Shown: positions 1 through 5,919, numbered from the stretch's first letter. The stretch is DNA of 7,016 nucleotides from Streptosporangiaceae bacterium (GCA_030043395.1 JASHXW010000453.1:1-7016), one strand, 5' to 3'. The notes: generated by a model not told the origin, from the sequence alone. Numbers and translations are program-made.

Positions 1-503
1 TCGGCCAGCGCGTGCCGCAGCGTCATGCGGCTGACGCCCAGCCACGCGGCCAGATCCTGCTCGGTTGGCAGCCGGTCACCTGGCGCCAGCCGGCCTGCGG
101 CGATAGCGTCGGCCAGCCAGTCCTCGATCTGGCCGTGCACGGTCACGCCTGGGCCGCGGATCAGCTTCGGCTTGCGGCCCGGCAGCCTGGGATGCCAGAT
201 CACGCTCGCCCGCGTCATAGTGGGAAATGCAGCGGCCTGCTCGTCGGAATGCACGGTGCTTTCGGCCAGCACAGTGTCTTTGGCCAGCACGGTGTCTTTG
301 GCCAGCACGGTGTCTTCGGCCAGCACGGTGTCTTCGGCATGCATGGTGTCTTCGGCCAGCACAGCGTTGTCGGCCAGCACAGCGCTCTCGGAAAGCACAG
401 CGCTCTCGGAAAGCGCGGTGCTCTCGGAAAGCGCGGTGTCTTCGGACAGCACAGCGTCCTCGGAAAGCACAGCGGTGTCGGGGCGCACAGGCTCAGATGC
501 CAT
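1..503 (-). CDS. GntR-family transcriptional regulator with repeat-bearing N-terminus (partial, C-terminus missing)
   Basis: The gene reads leftward from ATG 501-503 and is cut by the window edge after 167 codons. Residues about 122-167 form a GntR winged helix-turn-helix: QIEDWLADAIAAGRLAPGD, then LPTEQDLAAWLGVSRMTLR, matching the family pattern of a basic wing region, LP(S/T)E.(D/E)LA and the SRMTxR recognition helix. In most GntR proteins this domain starts within about 10-20 residues of the N-terminus. Here it follows some 120 extra residues: an acidic tandem hexapeptide array (residues 11-88), then a basic linker containing LPGRKPKLIRG. The chosen start has a strong ribosome binding site. 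A later ATG at 216-218 would give a family-typical length but has no clear binding site. The SRMTLR helix resembles HutC-type members, but the ligand-binding domain that defines the subfamily lies outside the window. Its likely role is local repressor of the adjacent permease and catabolic genes (inference). Confidence 0.88.
   Translation of the reverse strand, partial: MASEPVRPDTAVLSEDAVLSEDTALSESTALSESAVLSESAVLADNAVLAEDTMHAEDTVLAEDTVLAKDTVLAKDTVLAESTVHSDEQAAAFPTMTRASVIWHPRLPGRKPKLIRGPGVTVHGQIEDWLADAIAAGRLAPGDRLPTEQDLAAWLGVSRMTLRHALA
240..473 (-). repeat. Tandem 18-bp repeat, 13 units, coding acidic hexapeptides
   Basis: Thirteen consecutive 18-bp units lie in frame in the regulator gene. 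Read on the minus strand they give AVLSED, AVLSED, TALSES, TALSES, AVLSES, AVLADN, AVLAED, TMHAED, TVLAED, TVLAKD, TVLAKD, TVLAES and TVHSDE. The consensus is (A/T)VL(S/A)E(D/S). Ser-type units lie nearest the start codon and Ala-type units nearest the DNA-binding domain, a gradient expected from stepwise local duplication. Units at 276-293, 294-311 and 312-329 are almost identical in DNA, which suggests recent expansion. The array stays exactly in frame with no stop codons, so gain or loss of a unit would change the protein by six residues. The peptide is acidic with a hydrophobic residue at position 3 of each unit, and may be helical or disordered. Confidence 0.95.
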
Positions 504-509
504 CAGGTG

Positions 510-516
510 TCCTTCC
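510..516 (-). promoter_or_regulatory. Ribosome binding site deciding the regulator start
   Basis: On the minus strand this reads GGAAGGA, six bases before ATG 501-503. It is the best Shine-Dalgarno match near any candidate start of the regulator gene. It is the main reason to believe that the hexapeptide array is translated as part of the protein. Confidence 0.75.
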
Positions 517-539
517 GCCACATGCCGAAGCTAACCGTT

Positions 540-550
540 GTTATATAGAC
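540..550 (-). promoter_or_regulatory. Candidate promoter -10 and overlapping operator-like site for the regulator gene
   Basis: On the minus strand this AT-rich island in GC-rich surroundings reads GTCTATATAAC. It contains TATAAC (540-545), a 5/6 match to the -10 consensus, placed to give a leader of roughly 30 bases. No good -35 hexamer is visible at 17-19 bases. The overlapping GTCTATAT (543-550) matches 6 of 8 bases of the HutC-type operator GTCTAGAC and resembles the better site at 2282-2291. Autoregulation is therefore possible, but this is inference from weak motifs. Confidence 0.3.
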
Positions 551-570
551 GCGCCAGCGACGCAGCCGGA

Positions 571-600
571 CCTGGCCGCAATGAAATTTCTGCGGCCGGG
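571..600 (-). terminator. GC-rich hairpin downstream of the permease gene
   Basis: Arms GGCCGCA (574-580) and TGCGGCC (591-597) pair perfectly across a 10-base loop containing GAAATTTC. Two more C-G pairs extend the stem after one mismatch. The hairpin begins about 20 bases beyond the permease stop codon. There is no T-run on the minus strand after it, so it would be a U-tract-less terminator or attenuator of the kind often seen in actinobacteria, perhaps lowering read-through into the regulator gene. A 12-bp palindrome, GCCGGGCCCGGC (595-606), overlaps its permease-side arm. Confidence 0.4.
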
Positions 601-621
601 CCCGGCTCTGCGCAGTACCGA

Positions 622-2163
622 TCAGACTGTCAGCGGCGCGTCGTCGCCTTCCGGGGTGACGACAGGTGCGAACTGCTTGCGCGATCCCACGACGAGGTAA
701 TAGATGGCGCCGACGAGGACGATGAAGATGAACACCGTCCACAGAATGGGAACGCCGTTCAGGAAGCCGATGTGCAGAACGCCACTCTGCGTCGGAGTCG
801 GGTTGCTCGCTGCCCTGGGCCAGGCGAAGTTCACCAGCATCGCGCCGCCGTACACCAGGCCGATGATGTTGACGACGAGCCCCCACCTGCCGAGACTAAA
901 CGGCGCCTTCGTCTTAGGCCAGCCCTTGAGCCTGGCCCGCAGGATCGCCAGGTTCCCCAGGAAGTAACTGAAGTAGATCATGCCGGTCGCGGCGATCGCG
1001 ATGATGCCGGCCCCGCCGTACTGGATAAACGGGATGGCGGAGATGACGGCCACGGTGACGCACGCCCAGACAGGCGTGTGCAGGCTCGGCGCGACCCGCG
1101 AGAGGAAGCTCGAGCCCGGTAGCTGGTTGTCGCGCGCCATGCCGAAGCAGAGCCTGATCGTCGCGGCCAGGATGGACAGGCAGCACACGAAGATGGCCGC
1201 TGAAACCACGGCGAGGTAGAGCGTCGCGAACCCCGAGGAGAAGTTGGCTTCGATGACGTTGGCCGGACTCCAGCCGAAGCCGCCGTTGGCAGTAATGGCC
1301 GTGTGCAGGTTGGGGATCGCCATCAGGCAGGCGAGGATGAACACGCCGCCGATGATGAAGGCCCCGACGACGGAGAGCAGCACTGCCTTGGGCGCCGCCC
1401 GGCGCGGGTTCTTGGTTTCCTCGGCCAGCGTGGAGGCCGTGTCGAAGCCATAGATCACGAACAGGCTCATGAACATGCCGATCGCGAAGGCGCTCGTTCC
1501 GGTGAGTGCCGTGACATGCAGGCCGGCGGTCTTGTCTACCACGCCGAAGCCCTGGTGATTGTGGAACGCCATCAGGATGATCGCGAACACGAACATGCCG
1601 AGGATCTCGAACAGCACGCCGGTGTTGTTGATCAGCGCGACCAGCCGCACGCCGTAGATGTTCAGCACGGTGATCACCGCGAGCGTGATCAGCGCGGTGA
1701 CGAGCTCGGTGTGCAGGTCCAGGTTGAGGCTCTTCCAGCCGAGGCCCTCCAGAGTCGGGATCAGCGCCAGCGGCAACGTCGCTACGACGGCGGTGACCGT
1801 CAGGATCCCGGCGAACAGGTAGATCCAGCCGCTGAACCAGGCGTAGCTGCGGTTCGCGAGGTACTTGGTCCACTGGAAGACCGAGCCGGCGATCGGATAG
1901 TGGCTCGAGACCTCGGCGAAGCCGAGCGCGATGATGAACTGCCCCGCGGCGACGACCGGCCAGGTCCAGAAGAGCACGCCGGCGATCGTGGTGAGACCGA
2001 GCGCGAACAGGGTGAAGATGCCGGTCGACGGCGAGATATAGCTGAACGCAACGGCGAAGGAACTGAAGGTCCCTAGCGATCGCTTGAGTTCTTGCTTGTA
2101 CCCGAAGCCGGCTAGGTCGGCGCTGTCGCGCTCCCCGCCGGCCTGCTCAGTGGCTGCGCTCAT
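622..2163 (-). CDS. APC-superfamily amino acid/choline-type permease
   Basis: The 513-residue protein has the usual length and about 12 hydrophobic helices, roughly at 32-53, 57-83, 108-137, 153-170, 178-200, 224-245, 260-284, 312-340, 362-380, 383-406, 428-448 and 467-492. The N-terminal FGYKQELKRSLGTFSSFA leads into helix 1 with SPSTGIF (44-50), the broken-helix substrate site of APC transporters. GFDTASTLAEETKNPRRAAP (239-258) is the loop motif typical of the amino acid/choline transporter (ACT) branch, which includes GABA and choline carriers. It should be a proton- or ion-coupled importer in the cytoplasmic membrane. The start ATG 2161-2163 is preceded by GGAGG (2172-2176) at 8 bases. 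It is transcribed divergently from the kinase/dehydrogenase operon, so it probably supplies that pathway's substrate. The actual substrate (amino acid, choline, N-methylated amine) cannot be read from sequence. Confidence 0.93.
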   Translation of the reverse strand: MSAATEQAGGERDSADLAGFGYKQELKRSLGTFSSFAVAFSYISPSTGIFTLFALGLTTIAGVLFWTWPVVAAGQFIIALGFAEVSSHYPIAGSVFQWTKYLANRSYAWFSGWIYLFAGILTVTAVVATLPLALIPTLEGLGWKSLNLDLHTELVTALITLAVITVLNIYGVRLVALINNTGVLFEILGMFVFAIILMAFHNHQGFGVVDKTAGLHVTALTGTSAFAIGMFMSLFVIYGFDTASTLAEETKNPRRAAPKAVLLSVVGAFIIGGVFILACLMAIPNLHTAITANGGFGWSPANVIEANFSSGFATLYLAVVSAAIFVCCLSILAATIRLCFGMARDNQLPGSSFLSRVAPSLHTPVWACVTVAVISAIPFIQYGGAGIIAIAATGMIYFSYFLGNLAILRARLKGWPKTKAPFSLGRWGLVVNIIGLVYGGAMLVNFAWPRAASNPTPTQSGVLHIGFLNGVPILWTVFIFIVLVGAIYYLVVGSRKQFAPVVTPEGDDAPLTV

Positions 2164-2206
2164 AGGTCGAACCTCCGCTGAAGAGGGGGGCGGCAGTTGA
2201 GGCGAA

Positions 2207-2235
2207 AGCGTAGGGGCAACGGACGTAAATGTCGA
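2207..2235 (-). promoter_or_regulatory. Candidate sigma-70-type promoter of the permease gene
   Basis: On the minus strand, TCGACA (2230-2235; 5/6 match to the -35 consensus) is followed after exactly 17 bases by TACGCT (2207-2212; TAnnnT -10). Transcription would begin near 2200 and give a leader of about 37 bases ahead of the permease ATG. The -35 match and spacing are good and the -10 is moderate. No experimental support is available. Confidence 0.45.
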
Positions 2236-2243
2236 TACCCTTT

Positions 2244-2278
2244 AAGATCCGACCTGGAGCTTTCCGAAAGATCCGGCC
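2244..2278. repeat. Direct repeat AAGATCCG(A/G)CC with a central inverted repeat
   Basis: AAGATCCGACC (2244-2254) and AAGATCCGGCC (2268-2278) match at 10 of 11 bases and start 24 bases apart. Between and overlapping them is CTTTC-C-GAAAG (2260-2270), an inverted repeat with one central base. A third AGATC at 2281 begins the operator-like site. The cluster lies directly upstream of the permease -35 and between the two candidate promoters, where regulator binding would affect both directions. Confidence 0.45.
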
Positions 2279-2281
2279 ATA

Positions 2282-2291
2282 GATCTAGACC
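2282..2291. promoter_or_regulatory. Candidate HutC/DasR-type GntR operator
   Basis: GATCTAGACC differs at one of ten positions from GGTCTAGACC, the palindromic core bound by the HutC-type GntR regulator DasR. It also fits the general HutC pattern GTnTAnAC with one mismatch when read on the minus strand as GTCTAGAT. It overlaps the candidate -35 of the plus-strand operon, a position suited to repression. The regulator at 1-503 is the obvious candidate to bind it. The consensus is recalled from the literature and the pairing is inference. Confidence 0.4.
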
Positions 2292-2315
2292 TTTTGGCTC
2301 GCGGTTGCCTACGCT
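2286..2315 (+). promoter_or_regulatory. Weak candidate promoter of the kinase-dehydrogenase-sdaA operon
   Basis: TAGACC (2286-2291; 4/6 to the -35 consensus) and TACGCT (2310-2315; TAnnnT) are separated by 18 bases. Transcription would start around 2322, giving a leader of about 58 bases. The motifs are weak individually. Support comes mainly from the same TACGCTT-CGC sequence recurring at the opposite promoter and from the operator-like site overlapping the -35. Confidence 0.27.
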
Positions 2316-2363
2316 TCGCACATCGGCAATGAACGGAATGCGGCCGAACAGGCCACGGACGCC

Positions 2364-2372
2364 GGGAGGAGG
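2364..2372 (+). promoter_or_regulatory. Strong ribosome binding site deciding the kinase start
   Basis: GGGAGGAGG lies seven bases before ATG 2380-2382, an optimal Shine-Dalgarno arrangement. In-frame ATGs upstream (2197, 2329) have no purine-rich site and would add residues unrelated to the kinase fold, so 2380 is chosen. Confidence 0.8.
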
Positions 2373-2379
2373 ACCGTTG

Positions 2380-3297
2380 ATGGGGACCCAGACGCACGAG
2401 CTTGACGCGGTCTTCGACCAGGTGGCCAGCATCTCCGGCGGGCCTCGCCAGGTGTCCGAGCTGCCCGGCGGGCTCACCAACAGGAACTTCAAGATCTCTA
2501 CGGAGAACGGGACCTTCGTCGCCAGGGTTGCGATCGGGGGCAGTGAGCTGCTGGCGATTGACAGGGACCGTGAGTACCGCAATTCGGTTCGCGCGGCGGC
2601 GGCAGGGGTGGGCGCGCCCGTCATCGAGTACCAGCCAGCGGCCGGAGTGCTCGTGCTCGGTTACCTGAACGGCCGCACCATGACCAATGCCGACATGGCC
2701 GACCCGGCCAGGATCGCCAGAGTGGCCCAGGCGTGCCGGAAGCTGCACGCCGGCGAGCGGTTCGATGGCGACTTCGACATGTTCGACGTGCAGCGCCGGT
2801 ACCGGGCAGTGGTCGCCGCGCGGGGCATCGCCATCCCAGCGGGCTACGACGAGCTGATGGACAGCTTCGATGCCGCAGCGCAGGCGCTTGCCGCACGGGA
2901 CGAGGGCACCGTCCCGTGCAACAACGACCTGCTCGCGGCCAACTTCATCGAAGACGGTCGGCGGATCTGGCTGATCGACTACGAGTACTCGGGCAACAAC
3001 GACCCATGCTTCGAGCTCGGCAACATCTGGGCGGAGTGCCACCTGCCCGATGCCGCCCTGGCCAGCCTGGTCACCGGGTATTACGGCCGTTCGCTGCGCA
3101 ACAAGGTGGCCAGGGCCATGCTCCTCGGCCTGGCCGGAATGTACGGGTGGACGCTGTGGGGCGCGATCCAGTCGGCGGTGAGCCCGATCGACTTCGACTT
3201 CTGGGCCTGGGGGATGGAGCGGTTCGACGGCGCGGTCGCCGGGCTACGCGGCCCCGGGTTCGACCGGCTGCTCGACGAGGTGCAGCGCGATGACTGA
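2380..3297 (+). CDS. Choline kinase/aminoglycoside phosphotransferase-like small-molecule kinase
   Basis: The 305-residue cytoplasmic protein has the protein-kinase-like fold of the APH/choline kinase group. LPGGLTNRNFKIS (28-40) is the glycine-rich nucleotide loop and FVARV (46-50) the strand that follows. CNNDLLAANF (180-189) is the catalytic loop with Asp183 and Asn188. IWLIDYEYSGNNDPCFELGN (196-215) contains the metal-binding Asp200 and the IDYEYSG signature shared with choline/ethanolamine kinases and LicA. The usual His of the HxDxxxxN loop is Asn181. The likely reaction is ATP-dependent phosphorylation of an amino alcohol such as choline, ethanolamine or an N-methylated derivative, but the substrate is not proven. 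An antibiotic-resistance role looks unlikely because the gene sits at the head of a catabolic operon and carries the choline-kinase IDYEYSG motif. It is followed 72 bases later by the flavin/folate dehydrogenase. Confidence 0.88.
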   Translation: MGTQTHELDAVFDQVASISGGPRQVSELPGGLTNRNFKISTENGTFVARVAIGGSELLAIDRDREYRNSVRAAAAGVGAPVIEYQPAAGVLVLGYLNGRTMTNADMADPARIARVAQACRKLHAGERFDGDFDMFDVQRRYRAVVAARGIAIPAGYDELMDSFDAAAQALAARDEGTVPCNNDLLAANFIEDGRRIWLIDYEYSGNNDPCFELGNIWAECHLPDAALASLVTGYYGRSLRNKVARAMLLGLAGMYGWTLWGAIQSAVSPIDFDFWAWGMERFDGAVAGLRGPGFDRLLDEVQRDD

Positions 3298-3373
3298 GGA
3301 CGGGGATCGGGCACGAGCCGGCAATCCGGATGTGGGGACACGAGAAATGGGGATGGCCGGGGCGAGCGGATGA
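3290..3373 (+). CDS. Possible 27-residue leader/coupling ORF between kinase and dehydrogenase
   Basis: ATG 3290-3292 overlaps the kinase stop (3295-3297), with GAGG about nine bases upstream. The frame encodes 27 residues beginning MTEDGDRARAGNPDV and stops at TGA 3371-3373, which overlaps the dehydrogenase start as ATGA (3370-3373). Overlap at both ends would let ribosomes pass from kinase to dehydrogenase by re-initiation, which could matter because the dehydrogenase has only a poor binding site of its own. Against it, third-position G/C is only 17 of 27 codons, visibly lower than in the flanking genes. The peptide itself probably has no function. Confidence 0.25.
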   Translation: MTEDGDRARAGNPDVGTREMGMAGASG

Positions 3374-5919
3374 CGGACCACCAACTGGGGGACCAGCCGG
3401 GGGGCGGAGAGCCAGGCGGGGCAGTACAGGCCGGGGCGGGAACACGGCCCGAGCTGCCCCGCCGGGCCAAAGTGGTGATCATCGGCGGCGGGGTCATCGG
3501 AACCAGCGTGGCGTACCACCTGACCAGGCGCGGGCTCACCGATGTGCTCTTGCTCGAGCAGGGCCAGCTCTCGTGCGGCACCACCTGGCACGCCGCAGGC
3601 CTGGTCGGCCAGCTCCGCGCTTCGGAGAGCGGCACGCGGCTGGTCCAGTACTCCACCGACCTGTACAGCCGCCTTGAGGGCGAGACCGGCCTGGCGACCG
3701 GCTTTCGCCGGTGCGGCGGCGTGACAGTAGCGCGGACCAAGGACCGCCTGATGGCGCTGCGGCGCACGGCAGCCACAGCGGAGGCGTTCGGGCTGGAGTG
3801 CGAGCTGATCAGCCCGCAGCGCGCGGCCGAGCTCTACCCGATCATGGATGTCTCCGACGTGGCAGGCGCGATGTGGCTGCCTGGCGACGGCCGCGCCGAT
3901 CCGACCGCCCTGACCGCGGCCCTGGCCAAGGGCGCCAGGATCGCGGGCGCCGCGATCAGGGAGCGCACCAGGGTCACCGGCATCGCGGTCGCGACCGAGT
4001 CCGGGCCTGGCAGGGCGGGAACCGGCCGGGTCGTCACCGGAGTGCGGACCGAGGAAGGAGATGTCGAGGCCGAGATCGTGGTCAACTGCGCTGGCCAGTG
4101 GGCCAAGCAGGTCGGCGTGATGTGCGGCGTGAACGTGCCCCTGCACTCGGCAGAGCATTTCTACGCGGTGACCGACCAGGTCCCTGGCGTGCACAGGGAC
4201 CTGCCCGTGCTGCGCGATCCGGACGGCTTCATCTACGTCAAGGAGGAGGTCGGCGGCCTGCTCGTCGGCGGCTTCGAGCCGAACGCGCGGCCGTGGGTGG
4301 CGCCCGATCAGCTCCCGCACCCGTTTGAGTTCCAGCTACTGAGCGAGGACTGGGAGCACTTCGCGATCTTGATGGACAACGCCATCACCAGGATCCCGGC
4401 ACTTGCTTCCACGGGCATGAAGAAGCTGTACAACGGCCCGGAGAGCTTCACCCCGGACAACCAGTTCATCCTCGGCGAGGCTCCTGAGCTGCGGAACTTC
4501 TTCGTCGCCGCCGGGTTCAACTCGGTCGGCATCGCCTCGGCGGGCGGAGCTGGCCGTGCGCTCGCCGACTTGATCGTCGACGGCGACCCGGGAATCGACC
4601 TGACCGTAGTGGACATCCGGCGGTTCGCCAGGTTCAACGGCAACAACCGCTGGCTGCGGGACAGGGTCAGCGAGGTCCTCGGGCTGCACTACGCGATCCC
4701 CTGGCCCAACCGCGAGCTCGAGACCGCCCGGCCGCTGCGGCGTTCCCCGGTCCATCACCTGCTGCTCGAGGCCGGAGCCTGCTTCGGATCCAAGATGGGC
4801 TGGGAGCGGCCCAACGTCTTCGCGCCCGCGGGCGAGCAGGTCGAGTACTCCTGGAGCAGCCCGAACTGGCTGCCGTGGAGCGTCGCCGAGCAGCGCGCGA
4901 CCCGCGAGGGCGTGGCGATCTTCGACCAGACCTCGTTCTCCAAGTACCTGGTGAGCGGGCCAGAGGCCCTCTCGACGCTGCAGTGGCTGTGCACTGCCGA
5001 CGTAGACGTGCCACCGGGGCGCATCGTCTACACCGGCATGCTCAACTCCCGCGGTCGCTACGAGGCCGACGTCACGGTCAGCAGGCTGGCGTGCGAGGAG
5101 TTCCTGGTGTTCTCAAGCTCGGCGTCGACCGAGCGCGACCTCGATCACATCAGGCGCCACATGCCGGCATCCGGCGTCGCCGCCGTGGACGTCACCTCGG
5201 CGAGCGCGGTATACGGCGTGATGGGACCGCGTTCGCGTGAGCTGCTGTCGCGGCTCACGAGTGCTGACCTGAGTAACGAGGCGTTCCCGTTCGGCCGCAG
5301 CGCCCTCATCGATCTCGGGTATGCCACAGTCCGCGCGACGAGAGTCACCTACGTGGGCGAGCTCGGATGGGAGGTCTGCGTTCCGGCTGAATTCGCAGTT
5401 GGGGTGTACGAGGATCTCATGGCCGCGGGCACTGACCTCGGCGCAGTCAATGCGGGGTACTACTCGATCGAATCCATGCGGCTGGAAAAGGGATACCGGG
5501 CCTTCGGCCGCGAGCTGACTGGCGACTACAACCCGGTCGAGGCTGGCCTGCTCTTCGCCTGCAAGCTCAAGACCGACATCGGCTTCCTCGGCCGGGAGGC
5601 AGTCGAGCGAGCCAGGTCGGCTGGGCCGGACCAGCGCCTGGTGAGCATCGTGCTCTGCGAGCCCGACGTGATGATGTGGGGCGGCGAGCTGCTACTGCGA
5701 GACGGGGAAGCCGCGGGGCTGGTGACGTCCGCGGCCTGGGGGGCAAGCCTGGAGGCGTCGGTGGCCATGGCCTACCTCAGGCATCCGGCCGGGGCCGTCG
5801 TGACCGCGGATTACATTAGATCAGGGCATTATCAGGTCAACGTCGGCGGACGGGTCTGCGAGGCGAAGGTGTCACTGCGGCCGCTGTATGACCCTGAAGG
5901 GGAGAAGGTTCACCGTTGA
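3370..5919 (+). CDS. Dimethylglycine/sarcosine dehydrogenase-family FAD oxidoreductase fused to a folate-binding GcvT domain
   Basis: At 849 residues it is close to mammalian dimethylglycine dehydrogenase and Arthrobacter dimethylglycine oxidase. After a 30-residue Gly-rich leader, VVIIGGGVIGTSVAYHL (35-51) is the FAD Rossmann loop, with Glu63 ending the second strand. TTWHAAGLVG (71-80) contains His74, at the position that binds FAD covalently in this family. GFNSVGIASAGGAGRALADL (about 383-402) closes the FAD site. A linker domain follows, then the GcvT aminomethyltransferase domain (about 457-745) with RGRYEADVTVSRL; Asp567 corresponds to the folate-domain Asp. A C-terminal GcvT barrel ends the protein. 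It should oxidatively N-demethylate a methylated amino acid or amine and pass formaldehyde to tetrahydrofolate as 5,10-methylene-THF. Oxidase versus dehydrogenase, and the exact substrate, are undetermined. The stop overlaps the next start by one base. Confidence 0.92.
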   Translation: MTDHQLGDQPGGGEPGGAVQAGAGTRPELPRRAKVVIIGGGVIGTSVAYHLTRRGLTDVLLLEQGQLSCGTTWHAAGLVGQLRASESGTRLVQYSTDLYSRLEGETGLATGFRRCGGVTVARTKDRLMALRRTAATAEAFGLECELISPQRAAELYPIMDVSDVAGAMWLPGDGRADPTALTAALAKGARIAGAAIRERTRVTGIAVATESGPGRAGTGRVVTGVRTEEGDVEAEIVVNCAGQWAKQVGVMCGVNVPLHSAEHFYAVTDQVPGVHRDLPVLRDPDGFIYVKEEVGGLLVGGFEPNARPWVAPDQLPHPFEFQLLSEDWEHFAILMDNAITRIPALASTGMKKLYNGPESFTPDNQFILGEAPELRNFFVAAGFNSVGIASAGGAGRALADLIVDGDPGIDLTVVDIRRFARFNGNNRWLRDRVSEVLGLHYAIPWPNRELETARPLRRSPVHHLLLEAGACFGSKMGWERPNVFAPAGEQVEYSWSSPNWLPWSVAEQRATREGVAIFDQTSFSKYLVSGPEALSTLQWLCTADVDVPPGRIVYTGMLNSRGRYEADVTVSRLACEEFLVFSSSASTERDLDHIRRHMPASGVAAVDVTSASAVYGVMGPRSRELLSRLTSADLSNEAFPFGRSALIDLGYATVRATRVTYVGELGWEVCVPAEFAVGVYEDLMAAGTDLGAVNAGYYSIESMRLEKGYRAFGRELTGDYNPVEAGLLFACKLKTDIGFLGREAVERARSAGPDQRLVSIVLCEPDVMMWGGELLLRDGEAAGLVTSAAWGASLEASVAMAYLRHPAGAVVTADYIRSGHYQVNVGGRVCEAKVSLRPLYDPEGEKVHR

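Larger units (their letters stand above)
2202..2319. repeat. Mirrored TTGCC-TACGCTT-CGC element on both strands of the divergent region
   Basis: The plus-strand arm at 2305-2319 reads TTGCCTACGCTTCGC. The minus strand of 2202-2219 reads TTGCCCCTACGCTTTCGC, the same sequence with three extra bases. The arms lie 85 bases apart in inverted orientation, each just upstream of one of the divergent genes. Both include TACGCT, a plausible actinobacterial -10 hexamer. The pair may be twin promoters from a duplicated element, or two binding sites of one regulator. Confidence 0.5.

Noticed and set aside
216..218. ATG 216-218 as the real start of the GntR regulator
   Set aside because: It would give a family-typical length but lacks a well-placed Shine-Dalgarno, while ATG 501-503 has GGAAGGA at six bases. 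Kept only as an alternative.
240..473. Possible CRISPR array
   Set aside because: The 18-bp units are directly adjacent with no spacers, and they stay in frame within a protein gene.
12..700. Three long plus-strand frames across the repeat (12-548, 25-534, 227-700) encoding Cys/Gln/His- or Ser-rich repeat peptides
   Set aside because: An 18-bp repeat free of stops keeps several frames open. The minus-strand frame has a recognisable GntR domain and a good ribosome binding site; the plus-strand frames have neither.
1303..2076. 257-codon plus-strand frame antisense to the permease
   Set aside because: It encodes a low-complexity Arg/Asp/Glu-rich product with no recognisable domain, typical of the strand opposite a high-GC gene.
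2197..2379. Upstream in-frame extension of the kinase from ATG 2197 or 2329
   Set aside because: The extra residues are Arg-rich and unrelated to the fold, overlap the promoter region, and have no ribosome binding site; 2380 has GGGAGGAGG.
2380..3297. Aminoglycoside-resistance gene
   Set aside because: The fold is shared, but the IDYEYSG motif and the operon with a demethylase and serine dehydratase fit choline-kinase-like metabolism better.
3244..4320. 358-codon minus-strand frame inside the dehydrogenase gene
   Set aside because: It is antisense to a well-recognised FAD domain and its product is a compositionally biased His/Arg/Ala-rich sequence with no family match.
5026..5033. GTCTACAC, a perfect match to the GTnTAnAC GntR pattern
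   Set aside because: It lies deep inside the dehydrogenase coding sequence, encodes conserved protein sequence (IVYTG), and matches only a short degenerate pattern expected by chance.
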